From Paraspadella gotoi (taxonomy: Eukaryota; Chaetognatha): a stretch of DNA of 64,000 nt. Location: NCBI GenBank assembly GCA_051294375.1, contig CM119263.1:16769777-16833776 (forward strand), read 5' to 3'. Under the pieces are notes generated by a model. That model had not been told where the DNA came from. It saw only the letters and a list, made by a program, of their open reading frames with translations, and ran no database searches. The number at the start of each line of letters is the position of its first letter. Position 1 is the stretch's first letter. Shown here in pieces: positions 1 to 10,367 of the stretch. Both the position numbers and the translations under genes were made by a program.

Positions 1-1
1 C

Positions 2-124
2 CCGACTCCGCCCGAGATCGTACTCCACTCCCATGGCTGGTGGCGGAAGGTGGTCGAGGGGGTCACAGTGGTTGTGCCAAAGAGCGAAAGAAAGAAGAAG
101 GAAGTATTGAGAGAAAAGTGTGAT
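2..124 (+). CDS. possible 3'-terminal coding exon at window edge
   Basis: The frame starting at base 2 is open for 40 codons up to the TGA at 122-124 and is followed by AT-rich sequence. The predicted tail is mixed hydrophobic and then basic (a KSERKKK stretch), as a C-terminal end might be. An alternative is a minus-strand first exon: an ATG in good context (GCCATGG) at 34-32 would run off the left edge. I do not recognise the protein, and without the flanking sequence neither reading can be decided. Confidence 0.25.
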
Positions 125-779
125 TGAGTGAGGACAACGAGATTAAATGAGAATTCCCCAAATAAATTTGACTCAACGTGAAGCGCAGTTACAGCCGGGT
201 GTTTATCGTTAATTTACTCCAAATGTGGCGGTGAAAAAATCTGAGATCATTTCTGTCTTGTCGTAGATAGGGCGATACCTCCCAATTCTTAGACATTCAG
301 GCAGTTGGTGACGGACTTTGATCCCCAATGGGCATTGGGCAATGATGTGGAGTGTCATAGATGACGAGAAATCATCGTTGCAATCGATAATGACGAAGAG
401 AAGAAGAGGAGGTCGTCCTTTCAAGATGGCGTCTTTCGCTTTACAAAGATGCTAAAAGAAAACGTTTTTTTGTGTTGATAATGACGAGCGGGCTATTTAA
501 AGCTAGCGAGCGAAAGGAGAAAAAAAAATTAATATCCGAAGTGGCATCGCAGCGCAGCCAAAAAAAAAAAAAGTATTTTGCCGAATTGAATGAGAAAAAA
601 AAGGGCAAAGAAATCTGGATGATGACAAAAAAGGAAGCGGCGATGGAGGCGACGAAGACGTCGACATTTTTCGCCACATCTTTCGCTAACTGGCGATGGA
701 AGCGGATCGACTGAGCAGGAAGCGTGAGATATTTGAGAGAGTGATATAGAGCGGAATGTGAGGCTCGATAAAATCTCCG

Positions 780-801
780 TCTTGAGATACTGATAGATGG
801 C

Positions 802-835
<34 letters not shown>

Positions 836-840
836 CTCTG

Positions 841-890
<50 letters not shown>

Positions 891-2200
891 CCGTCCCAGG
901 TCCAGTAAGCAGTATATCAGAATTTTCGCATAAAATCACGTTATCCATCAACGCTGAAAGCGGAAAAATGCGAAGGAGGACGATGAGAAGGGAAGGGAAA
1001 ACAAAAAGCGGAAAATGAAAAAAAAAAGTGAAATTAAATGAATTAGGAAGTGAAATAAAGTTATAAAGCAAAGGAAAAGAAATGAATGCGGGAGGAACAA
1101 CTAGAATGGGAAACAGTAATTGTTGCAGTTGTGATTAAAAGGAAACTTGAAAATGAAAGCTGGAAGAAAAAAACGAAAGAGGAAAATATATAAGGATAGG
1201 AGAGAGGAAAGATAATTTAAAACCGAGAGGAAATGAGAAGCGGAAGGAAAATGAAGAGAAGAGGAAGAAAAGGAAGGGAGAAGCCCGAAAACGCAAAAAT
1301 GAAATGGGAAAGAAAAAAGAAAGAAAGAAGAGAGAGAGAAAGGCGAAACTGAGTAAATATTCCATGGAGGAGAGAAACTCTGGTTCTTAGATACACAAAG
1401 GCGGAAAATGGAAGATGCGTCGAGGAAGAAGAAGGGAGACGTGAAATAATAAACAACTTTACAGAACGGCGTCACTGTAAATGGATATCAGTGAAATAGA
1501 GTAGTGACAAAAAAATACGTAAAAATTACGAATACACTCCATGACATAAATTGTATTTATTATTTATGGAGCAACAAATTGAATTTGTCAAGATGGATCA
1601 AGTTTTTTTACCAGTTTATACTACTGCATCTTTTTTATACATAGCATTTTTTTTCGTTAATCTGTAAATTTTTTACACAATATTTACCAACGTGATATTG
1701 ACAGAAATTGAATCACTTTGTATTCGGAACTGCAACGGGGACCGTCGGCTTAATGGTTACACACCGCTTGTGTACGATCAAAAGATTAAGTGAATAAAGA
1801 AAGATGAAAGGAAAATTGAATGAAAAAGAGACGAGAAAAATAATTTAAAAAAAATATGATAAGTATAGATAAAAAGAAGAAAGAAAGGAGAAAAATAAAA
1901 TGACGACGATGGAGAGAAAAAGCGGAGAACACGGGAGGGAGAAAAAGAGGATAGAGACAGAGAAGACAGACAAAGAGCTTGAAGTGATGAGAGAAACATC
2001 AAATGAAGGTAGGAATCCAAGGGAGGGACAAGGGTAGACAGTTCAAAAGTCAAAAGGGGTGACCGAGAAAGGGGAAACCCTGCATCAAGAAAAAGATGGG
2101 ATATATCTGAACCGGAATTTATTAGCATAATCTCAAGTCCCAACGAGAAATGGAGAGCGTGGAGAAAGAAAGAAATGTAAGAAAAGAGATCTTTTTTTCT
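780..2200. repeat. purine-rich (plus strand) tract with (CT)n block
   Basis: 805-890 is an interrupted (CT)n microsatellite. From about 1010 to 1480 and again from 1790 to 2190 the plus strand is almost entirely A and G, with many GAAAG and GGAAG runs. Long reading frames here are artefacts of the low complexity (poly Ser/Phe/Leu on the minus strand, Lys/Glu/Arg on the plus). No gene is seen. Confidence 0.8.
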
Positions 2201-2367
2201 CTTTCCTTATTCATACGAAATTAAGTCGCTCACCAAGGCACTTTTTTCGTATTTTTTTATAATTCTGAGCCTCCTCTCTTACAAATAGTCAAACTGAGCA
2301 AGGAAATCAAAAGAGGTAGTTTTAAGTGACATTTGTTTAGACTTTTGGAGCCCCTCAGTCAGTGATA

Positions 2368-2478
2368 GTGCCCTCTGTGGGTAGTGGGCACGAAACTTAC
2401 CCCATGTGGTAAGTTAGAAGCCAGATTTTGGACGCCACGCTATGAAGCCCCCTCCTCCCTTTGTTCTCTCTGGGCTTC
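2368..2478 (+). ncRNA. speculative spliced-leader/snRNA-like structured element
   Basis: Three perfect stems are visible: 2368-2373 with 2386-2391, 2394-2401 with 2408-2415, and 2444-2450 with 2472-2478. The second stem pairs AACTTACC with GGTAAGTT, a consensus 5' splice site, as in stem I of spliced-leader RNAs. A GATTTTGG element at 2424-2431, like an Sm-binding site, lies between the second and third stems. No promoter element can be identified by eye and the sequence matches no leader I know, so this is only a candidate. Confidence 0.15.
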
Positions 2479-2696
2479 CTCTCTCCCTTATGCTGTCTTC
2501 TCTCATTCCCTCTCTACCCTCTGCTCCTGCCTCTCACGCGGTATTAGATTTTAACTCCAGCTTCCATTTTTTAACATCAATCTGGATAATTAAAAGGTAA
2601 ATACCCACGCGTAATTCGGACCTGTATTAATTAATTAATTAAATTACATTAAACTAGAGGTTCAAAAATTATGATCAAATGTCAGAAAAAGTAATA

Positions 2697-2736
2697 AAAT
2701 AATAAAAATAATAATAATAATAACAATAATAATAAT

Positions 2737-2832
<96 letters not shown>
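2697..2832. repeat. (AAT)n microsatellite
   Basis: A nearly perfect trinucleotide array of about 130 bases, with a few AAC and AATT interruptions in its first third. Confidence 0.97.
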
Positions 2833-2833
<1 letters not shown>

Positions 2834-3177
2834 GTATTAAAAAATTGGTCACAGGGAAAACTAAAGAGGTATCACATAAAACAAAAGTCAAAATTTTTTT
2901 TCTATATCACTGGAGAGAGGTCGCTTGGATCTCCAGATCGTGTCAGATCTTTCAGATCTTTCACAATTCAGTGAAAGATAACGGAATTTTTTCTCCTTTC
3001 AGAAAAAAAATTTGATGCGTTCATTTCAAATTTACATTTCCATTTCAAACGTTATTTGGTACGAAGCATCTTTTGTATTCAAAATCGTTCTAATTTCACA
3101 ATAAAAGGAAAAGACTGGAAATTCTTACATTTCCGGATAAACATTGATTCAGAAAATTCAAAGGAGTCACTAAAACA

Positions 3178-4845
3178 ATGCCGATTAATCGAGATTTTTT
3201 CGAAACTGATCGAGAGCACAGTCAGTACAAAAGGATCATTTTACGAAACGTCCTCGGCGCCGTCTTTCCATATTACTGGCAATCCGGTCGCGGCAGCGAG
3301 CTCTCGAGCAACGGCGACAATGAGGCCTCCATGTATTATTTGGATGGCTTTGGTGGAAGCGGCCGATATGGAGGCTCGCTGACTCAGCGATTAGAAGATG
3401 ACGTGAGCTTGTTCGGTTCGCCCATCATCGCCGTCCACAAAGCCATTGAGGCCCTTAAAAATCTTGGCAAAACTTGCGACGACTACAGGTTCTACAAAGC
3501 GGTCGGCGCAAAATCTTACGTCGTCAAGTTTTTCTTCAACGAATTTAACTCCACGAATTTAACATCGCTGAAAGAACAAGTGGTGCGGAGATTCGACCTT
3601 CACGGGTGGCGCCGGTGGCCGTTGGCATCACCCGAAAACTGCGTCGAAGAATCTATGGTGTTTTCCGGCGCCGTGGCGCTTGCTGGTGGAGGAGAAAAGA
3701 AATTGAAGATCAAAGTCGAATTTTTGAACCAAAGGTTTGAAAATTTGAATTTATCCGCCATCCCCTCGCCGCTGTTCAGTTTTGTGGATCCGTTTGGCAT
3801 CGCACAGATCCCGATGTCTTCGGTTTCCCAGCTTATCGGCCCCGATCGAGAAATTTTTCTCAATCTCATGGTGGCAACTATAAACCGTCATTTTGATCGA
3901 CCCGGCACTGCTGTGGAAAAACTCTATGGACCCTGCATGGATGATAATTTCGTCGAACTGGCCCGACTCTTTGATGGACTCGACAAGTTGCAGTTTCTCG
4001 CCGACCATTATTTTCAATCGGTCGATAGAGAATTCAGAATAAAGGAAAGCGATTCCTGGCCCGATGGTTACCATTCTGTCAAGTTTGCATTCCGCAAAGG
4101 AACCACAGACCCGGATGTCGGCACCATATACTATATGGGATTCGCCTCCTGCAAACTCAATTTCATGCAGATCGCCAAGCAAGGGATGATGAAAGTCACT
4201 GACGAGCCCCTCACTCTCAGTTTTTCTCAATTTTATCGAAAAAACCGAGTGGACATTCCGTACGAACGGAAAACAACCGATAGGGATGAGGCGGAGGTAA
4301 TTTTAGACCACTTCGAAGGCCAAACGATCGAGTTGGGCCAGATCCGAAAATGGATTTTGCTCGAAACAGCCTTCGTGTATCACTCGAAAGCGTTGAAGTT
4401 CATGGAAGATCGTTTGTTCATCGTCAACGTCGACTCATTAGGAGAAAAGAGAATTATGGGAACGTTTTCCTCTCGCGTTCCTCTTAGCGTTTATCAATCT
4501 GACGGAGTCCAACACTATCAAAAATACCACAACCGTTACAAGGTGACCTTTTGCAGCGAAGACCTCAAAACGAAATTGATGAATTTCATTGAATCGGAAC
4601 CTGACATAGACGCCTTCAAGGGTTTTCTGCTGGAGAAGTTGAGCCAGTTTTCCACTTGCACTACGAGAAAGGAATTAATGAGTCAGACGTCGGTCAGAGT
4701 ACGAAAAATGCTGAAGGTGACGGGCATGAACAACGCACTGAAGGAATTGGAGGAAGAAAACGCGATAAGTTTAGATCCTCCTGGAAAAAATATTTGTCAT
4801 CAAACTATTCAAGTGAAAACGAAAAAACGCAGAAGTGAAACGTGA
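3178..4845 (+). CDS. TcmP-like three-Cys-motif partner protein, intronless
   Basis: A single open frame of 555 codons. Residues 54-64 read YLDGFGGSGRY and residues 80-85 GSPIIA, matching the N-terminal YxDxFAGxGxY...GSPxxA signature of three-Cys-motif partner (TcmP) proteins. Residues 202-207 (FVDPFG), followed by IP and a run resembling EVLLNxMxxxINR, match the central FxDPxG motif. Residues 316-335 resemble the late YYLxFAS...GxxxMK segment. Residues 365-430 look like the C-terminal winged-helix part common in the family. The biochemical role of TcmP is not settled; a Rossmann-like catalytic domain is inferred from the motifs. In bacteria and phages it often sits beside a three-Cys-motif (phage Gp37/Gp68) protein; no such partner is visible here. 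The ATG follows AAACA and I see no earlier in-frame start. AATAAA at 5078-5083 is a possible poly(A) signal. The lack of introns, unlike every other gene here, suggests transfer or retroposition. Confidence 0.8.
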   Translation: MPINRDFFETDREHSQYKRIILRNVLGAVFPYYWQSGRGSELSSNGDNEASMYYLDGFGGSGRYGGSLTQRLEDDVSLFGSPIIAVHKAIEALKNLGKTCDDYRFYKAVGAKSYVVKFFFNEFNSTNLTSLKEQVVRRFDLHGWRRWPLASPENCVEESMVFSGAVALAGGGEKKLKIKVEFLNQRFENLNLSAIPSPLFSFVDPFGIAQIPMSSVSQLIGPDREIFLNLMVATINRHFDRPGTAVEKLYGPCMDDNFVELARLFDGLDKLQFLADHYFQSVDREFRIKESDSWPDGYHSVKFAFRKGTTDPDVGTIYYMGFASCKLNFMQIAKQGMMKVTDEPLTLSFSQFYRKNRVDIPYERKTTDRDEAEVILDHFEGQTIELGQIRKWILLETAFVYHSKALKFMEDRLFIVNVDSLGEKRIMGTFSSRVPLSVYQSDGVQHYQKYHNRYKVTFCSEDLKTKLMNFIESEPDIDAFKGFLLEKLSQFSTCTTRKELMSQTSVRVRKMLKVTGMNNALKELEEENAISLDPPGKNICHQTIQVKTKKRRSET

Positions 4846-6281
4846 ACATTTTAGTTTGTTTTTGAACATCAGAAAACGCATGTTGTAATGACAATGGATA
4901 ACGAAAAAGGAAACCAAACATTTAAAAAAAAAATTAATATATACTAACGCCATTTATTACCTCTGGGAATTTAATTTGTTGTTTTCACTAACGTTTCGTT
5001 AAAAACATTGTCTCAATTATTACAATATTAATATACATAATGCCAATTTTGTACACACCTGTTTTTTATTGCTTAGAAATAAAGATGCATACTAGATTGC
5101 CAGAAAATCGATAAAAAATGACCCGGCTCATTCATTTTTCTTCCCGTTTATCTTCAACTACGTAAACCCAAATTAGTATTTACGGGTTAAAAAAAAGAAT
5201 TTAACGAAACTTTAGAATTAACTAGATAAAAAAAAAGTTTATAACGTAAAAAAAAAAAAGATGAAATCGAAAGCGAAAACTAGGTTGGGGCGAAGCTGTG
5301 AGAAAGGAGGAGTCACGTGGTTAGAGTCTGTTTTTTTTTTGTTTTTTTTTTTCGAAAAACGAAGAGAGCAGCTCGATCGAAAAAGAGGCGGGGGTTGGGG
5401 GAGAAGGGTGGTTATTGGGTGGGACAGGGGAGGGTTACATTGCTAAAAGTTAATTAGTAAGAAAGGGAAGAACGGAGTTAAGAGAAGTGAATTTTAGGGG
5501 TTGATAGAACGGAAAACAATGACGCTCCATCCATTCATTCATTTTTTACTACTTCTGGAAGTCCTGAATTGATTTTGAGGCTGTTCCTCCTTTCGTCTTT
5601 TACTCTGTTTGTCTCTCTATTTCGAGATCCGTAAACGCGTAATTTTAAACCCCGAAAACTTTCCTCACCACTTATAGTTTTTTTTATATCCTACTTTTTT
5701 AACGTAATGTCCACGGACAGACAGGCAGAAAATCGTCTAATAGAGTCGCGTTTCCACGCGACTGAAAATTGAGGGAAGGTTTTTGGAGTGCGGGTGACGG
5801 GGTGATGTTTTCCAATTCGACGGAGACGAATTGAGATTCAAGTTTGCAGGAAACAGAGGGTGATTCAGGGTGAATAACTTGCGCGACTTGAGCGCTTTAA
5901 TCGTGAATCGTTTAAAGTCACTCGATAAAACGTTCAACTCTCTTTTAATATATGAAAAGCAAAACAGGTTCCTTAAAGAAGAAAAAAATAATGGCTTGGG
6001 GCTTGTTGAATATTCTCGTCGACATAGGCTGTTGATTTAAAAAGCGACTGTAATGACACTAAAAGGAAAAAAATACTTTCGAATTGGATTGTACGATGCT
6101 TTTTATACGCATAAACACACACACATACTCATAAACATTTATTTTCGTAATTATATTATTAAATTTACATTAGTATCGCGACCAAAGCGTCTTGGATTGT
6201 GAAGCCACGACTTTTTTAACTACACCGTCGGAAAAAACATTTGGCGTTTCCCGTGACTCTTCGCTTCGAATGAATCAGACC
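4846..6281. other. intergenic, no gene seen
   Basis: AT-rich sequence with poly-A and poly-T runs. The short frames at 5261-5446 and 5737-5937 show no domain, splice context or composition that would support a gene. Confidence 0.6.
5078..5083 (+). promoter_or_regulatory. candidate poly(A) signal AATAAA
   Basis: Canonical hexamer about 230 bases after the stop of the TcmP-like gene, the first one on that strand downstream. Confidence 0.45.
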
Positions 6282-6334
6282 GTCACGTGACGTGACGTCA
6301 TTAGAAATAGTGATTCTCTCTAATTCACGTGACC
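6282..6334. promoter_or_regulatory. clustered E-box/CLEAR and CRE palindromes
   Basis: GTCACGTGAC at 6282-6291 is a perfect CLEAR-type E-box (MiT/TFE or USF class), TGACGTCA at 6293-6300 is a perfect cAMP response element, and a second TCACGTGAC lies near 6324-6332. Three such sites within about 50 bases suggest a promoter or enhancer. The target gene is unknown; the 6407-6957 gap follows directly. Confidence 0.4.
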
Positions 6335-6406
6335 TCTTTCAGTCACCTGGCCTATATCAGACAGACTCGGATCTTTTGCCTCAATGCAGCCATGACCTAT
6401 CGCTTC

Positions 6407-6957
6407 NNNNNNNNNNNNNNNNNNNNNNNNNNNNNNNNNNNNNNNNNNNNNNNNNNNNNNNNNNNNNNNNNNNNNNNNNNNNNNNNNNNNNNNNNNNNNN
6501 NNNNNNNNNNNNNNNNNNNNNNNNNNNNNNNNNNNNNNNNNNNNNNNNNNNNNNNNNNNNNNNNNNNNNNNNNNNNNNNNNNNNNNNNNNNNNNNNNNNN
6601 NNNNNNNNNNNNNNNNNNNNNNNNNNNNNNNNNNNNNNNNNNNNNNNNNNNNNNNNNNNNNNNNNNNNNNNNNNNNNNNNNNNNNNNNNNNNNNNNNNNN
6701 NNNNNNNNNNNNNNNNNNNNNNNNNNNNNNNNNNNNNNNNNNNNNNNNNNNNNNNNNNNNNNNNNNNNNNNNNNNNNNNNNNNNNNNNNNNNNNNNNNNN
6801 NNNNNNNNNNNNNNNNNNNNNNNNNNNNNNNNNNNNNNNNNNNNNNNNNNNNNNNNNNNNNNNNNNNNNNNNNNNNNNNNNNNNNNNNNNNNNNNNNNNN
6901 NNNNNNNNNNNNNNNNNNNNNNNNNNNNNNNNNNNNNNNNNNNNNNNNNNNNNNNNN
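6407..6957. other. assembly gap (551 N)
   Basis: Run of N; open frames that cross it are meaningless. Confidence 1.
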
Positions 6958-7261
6958 TAACGTATTCTCAACGTTAAATTTAATTTCAAGATTTATCTGA
7001 GTTTTTCTTGTACAAGGTCTAGAATTTAAATCCGGAATCCCAAATGAAGAAAAACTGAAAATAAAAAATCCTCTTGAGGTGCGACGAAGCCAGGAAATAA
7101 GATGACGTATACATAATCTTTAGAAACTGAAATAATAAAATGTTAGCCGAATTTCGTTTTGGTATTACGACTGCGGTGTTCCCATTCGTGAAATCCGTTT
7201 CTGTCGACGTTAGTGTCAAGAGTCGACTCGTCTTTCGAGTTCTTTTTATGTCTCTTTGAAG

Positions 7262-7645
7262 TTATATAATTATAAATTTACTTTTGTTTAAAAATAAAAT
7301 AACAATTGCTTCTCCGTTTCTTAGAAAGAGACATTTAAACTGTTTTACATCTTTCCGTATGTATATTTTCATATATTTACGATGATATAAAGAACAGAAT
7401 TCATTCTTCGTGACATTCCGAAAACAGTTGCTCACAAATCCTCGTAAATTATTCCGGACGGTGCCCTTATAAGCTGAAATGAATGGTCGCCGTTGACGTT
7501 TGCCCAATGTCATCGGCGAAATCCGTTGACCTACGAGGTCAACGACCTGAGGCATTCGAATCCTAATTAAGGTCAACAGCCAACTGTTTTGTTTTGTTTT
7601 TGTTTTTGTTTTTATTATAACGTTATTCCCCTCTTTTGCTTCCAA
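7262..7645 (-). CDS. unassigned 127-codon open frame
   Basis: An ATG-initiated frame on the minus strand, Lys- and Arg-rich, with no recognised motif, signal peptide or membrane segment. In AT-rich DNA this length can arise by chance. It is listed because it is one of the longer non-repetitive frames in this part of the window; a real gene is doubtful. Confidence 0.12.
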   Translation of the reverse strand: MEAKEGNNVIIKTKTKTKQNSWLLTLIRIRMPQVVDLVGQRISPMTLGKRQRRPFISAYKGTVRNNLRGFVSNCFRNVTKNEFCSLYHRKYMKIYIRKDVKQFKCLFLRNGEAIVILFLNKSKFIII

Positions 7646-7688
7646 CTGATTCTGCGCTTACCTACTCACCGAGTCGATATATAATGTA

Positions 7689-7979
7689 CAGGGGTGGGAC
7701 CCTATATCGAGACAAAATTTAAAAAATCATTACTGATTTAATCATTAATGATTTTTAAAATCTGAATAAATATTCTCTTAGATTTTAGACGATATGTTAA
7801 TTGTTTTAAACTTCTTTGATGTTATGCTTTTTTTACTACGGCGCCTTAAAAATTTTTTTTCATTGAATATAAAAGTAAAAATCCAAAAAAACTTTTGCCA
7901 CTCACTTTATTATTGTATCTCAAATCGTTCAGACAGGGCAAGACGTTAAGTTTTGTCTCGATATAGGGTCCCACCCCTG
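7689..7979. mobile_element. MITE, 291 bp, about 30-bp terminal inverted repeats, TA target duplication
   Basis: The left end, from CAGGGGTGGGACCCTATATC onward, is repeated as a near-perfect inverted copy at the right end, for about 30 bases. TA dinucleotides flank both ends (7687-7688 and 7980-7981). The interior is AT-rich with no transposase. Size, inverted termini and TA duplication fit a non-autonomous Tc1/mariner-type element; the CAGGGGTGG terminus also resembles some hAT ends, but an 8-bp duplication is not seen. Confidence 0.8.
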
Positions 7980-8156
7980 TATATACCTTACCTTTTCCAC
8001 TTAAGCATCCATTTTTGTCCTCGTTTTCCTTTAAACGTTTTCCTCCCTTCAACCTTTCCTATTGATTCCTCGCCAATTCTCGCCTTCCAATAGAAATTAC
8101 TTTTTAATCGCTGTTTGTGCTCGTTTCTGTCTTCCTTGCGAAATTTTAGCCAAGTG

Positions 8157-8276
8157 CATGCACTCTGGGAGTTAAAAAATATGACTGTGATACTCTTGCT
8201 ATGTTATTATCTGTCCAAGTTTAGGGGCAAGAAGTTTATTCATTAAATGAACAGATAATTAGTTACCAATTTCATA
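8157..8276 (+). repeat. dispersed repeat R1, diverged partial copy
   Basis: Shares with the full copies at 31987 and 62312 the order ACTCTGGGAG, GCTATGTTATTATCT, GTCCAAG...AGGGGCAAGA, TTTATTnATTAAATGAA and the terminal ACCAATTTCAT. The centre is deleted and diverged. Confidence 0.65.
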
Positions 8277-8378
8277 CTGGGGACCTAAACTCTGAAAAGA
8301 ATGATTTACCTCAACGAATGAGATCTCATCTCTCCGCAGGACGCCAATGTTATTTTCGTCTCTCGCCTCGCTAATCAG

Positions 8379-8635
8379 CCTTCATTCCGCTTTGCCACTC
8401 GGTGATTTTTCCGGTTCTGCCTCCCGAGCAATCGAGTCCTATTCCTCGCAATATCTTCTTCTCCACGACCAACAGTTTCCGCAGTTTCTTCCCTCACCTC
8501 GATTTCTCCTCCTCATCGTGTTACTCACCATCAAACTCACCCCCCGAACCTCACCCAAACCGCTCATCCTCTCACGACTTAACCTGCTCAGCAGTAAAGA
8601 AAAATTCGCAGTCGAATAACAAAAGAAAATCATGA
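8379..8635 (+). CDS. orphan 3'-terminal coding exon (Ser/Pro-rich)
   Basis: An acceptor with a pyrimidine-rich lead (CTCGCTAATCAG) ends at 8378. The frame that follows is open to the TGA at 8633-8635 and encodes a Ser/Pro/Asn-rich tail ending in a basic NNKRKS. Local base composition is higher in GC than the flanks. Upstream exons are not identified; some may lie in the 6407-6957 gap. A second overlapping frame (8347-8619) is hydrophobic and less likely. No domain is recognised. Confidence 0.35.
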
Positions 8636-9437
8636 AAGTAAAATTTGTTCACCGTTGAGAATTTAACGCGCGAATACCTGAAGCGCGCCGGGACTCTGGG
8701 ATGGGATTTTGCACATAAATATTTTGAGCTTACAAATTTGAATGAATTAAAAAGATTCGTTTCGCGTTCAAGTGTATGTAAATTTTATTTAAGTTTATTG
8801 ATGGATTTTAAACCTTTACCTTGACCGTTTTAGTAAAAAAATTTAAAATATTTTAACTTTTATTCTCATGATTTAATAGCTGATTAAGCATAGCTTGTTA
8901 AATTTCTGATCCAATGATCTTATCGAGCCTTCACTGTATAGAGGTTTCCCGAATTCAAATTTAGCCTAATTTATTCAATAACTCGATTCACCCTCGTCTG
9001 TATTCCCAAGAGTCCTTCTTTTTAATACTTCGCTGCTTTTATGCCCACCTTAAAAGACTCTTTGCCCTTGAATTTCTTCTAAAGAAACCGCTCCCCTCAA
9101 AAAAAAAAAAAAAATGGTGAATGCCAATTATATTAATTCAAATTTTGAGAGACTTGATTTAGGCAATTTTATCATTCATTTTCATGAAAATAATTTTTAT
9201 CTCGTAAAACCGTATGAGAAATATTAAAAAGAAAAAAAAAATTAAAAAGCCGGTAATGGCTACTAAAAGTAGATTAAGAAAAAAAATAAACAATGCATTT
9301 TTGCATGAAAAAGAATAATTTTTGCGTTCGAAAAAATCAGTTTGTTTTTTGTTTGTTTTAGGGATGAATTTCAAATTTATAGGAGCATAATGCTGATGAC
9401 GTAAAGCTGAAGAGTAATAAAATACGGACTGAGAGAG

Positions 9438-9468
<31 letters not shown>

Positions 9469-9469
9469 G
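8636..9469. other. AT-rich intergenic DNA ending in (GA)n
   Basis: No gene is seen. An interrupted (GA)n microsatellite occupies 9431-9469 and runs into the following gap, probably the cause of the assembly break. Confidence 0.7.
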
Positions 9470-10367
9470 NNNNNNNNNNNNNNNNNNNNNNNNNNNNNNN
9501 NNNNNNNNNNNNNNNNNNNNNNNNNNNNNNNNNNNNNNNNNNNNNNNNNNNNNNNNNNNNNNNNNNNNNNNNNNNNNNNNNNNNNNNNNNNNNNNNNNNN
9601 NNNNNNNNNNNNNNNNNNNNNNNNNNNNNNNNNNNNNNNNNNNNNNNNNNNNNNNNNNNNNNNNNNNNNNNNNNNNNNNNNNNNNNNNNNNNNNNNNNNN
9701 NNNNNNNNNNNNNNNNNNNNNNNNNNNNNNNNNNNNNNNNNNNNNNNNNNNNNNNNNNNNNNNNNNNNNNNNNNNNNNNNNNNNNNNNNNNNNNNNNNNN
9801 NNNNNNNNNNNNNNNNNNNNNNNNNNNNNNNNNNNNNNNNNNNNNNNNNNNNNNNNNNNNNNNNNNNNNNNNNNNNNNNNNNNNNNNNNNNNNNNNNNNN
9901 NNNNNNNNNNNNNNNNNNNNNNNNNNNNNNNNNNNNNNNNNNNNNNNNNNNNNNNNNNNNNNNNNNNNNNNNNNNNNNNNNNNNNNNNNNNNNNNNNNNN
10001 NNNNNNNNNNNNNNNNNNNNNNNNNNNNNNNNNNNNNNNNNNNNNNNNNNNNNNNNNNNNNNNNNNNNNNNNNNNNNNNNNNNNNNNNNNNNNNNNNNNN
10101 NNNNNNNNNNNNNNNNNNNNNNNNNNNNNNNNNNNNNNNNNNNNNNNNNNNNNNNNNNNNNNNNNNNNNNNNNNNNNNNNNNNNNNNNNNNNNNNNNNNN
10201 NNNNNNNNNNNNNNNNNNNNNNNNNNNNNNNNNNNNNNNNNNNNNNNNNNNNNNNNNNNNNNNNNNNNNNNNNNNNNNNNNNNNNNNNNNNNNNNNNNNN
10301 NNNNNNNNNNNNNNNNNNNNNNNNNNNNNNNNNNNNNNNNNNNNNNNNNNNNNNNNNNNNNNNNNNN
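9470..10367. other. assembly gap (898 N)
   Basis: Run of N starting inside a (GA)n tract. Confidence 1.

Noticed and set aside
529-1071. 180-codon minus-strand frame
   Set aside because: Produced by (CT)n and purine-rich low-complexity DNA; Arg/Glu and Phe/Ser runs without domain or splice context.
1740-1795. tRNA/SINE-like patch (GGCTTAATGGTTACAC)
   Set aside because: A-box-like sequence but no convincing B box or fold, and no second copy seen.
6292-7000. Long frames across 6407-6957, 9470-10367 and 11298-11920
   Set aside because: They exist only because N runs contain no stops.
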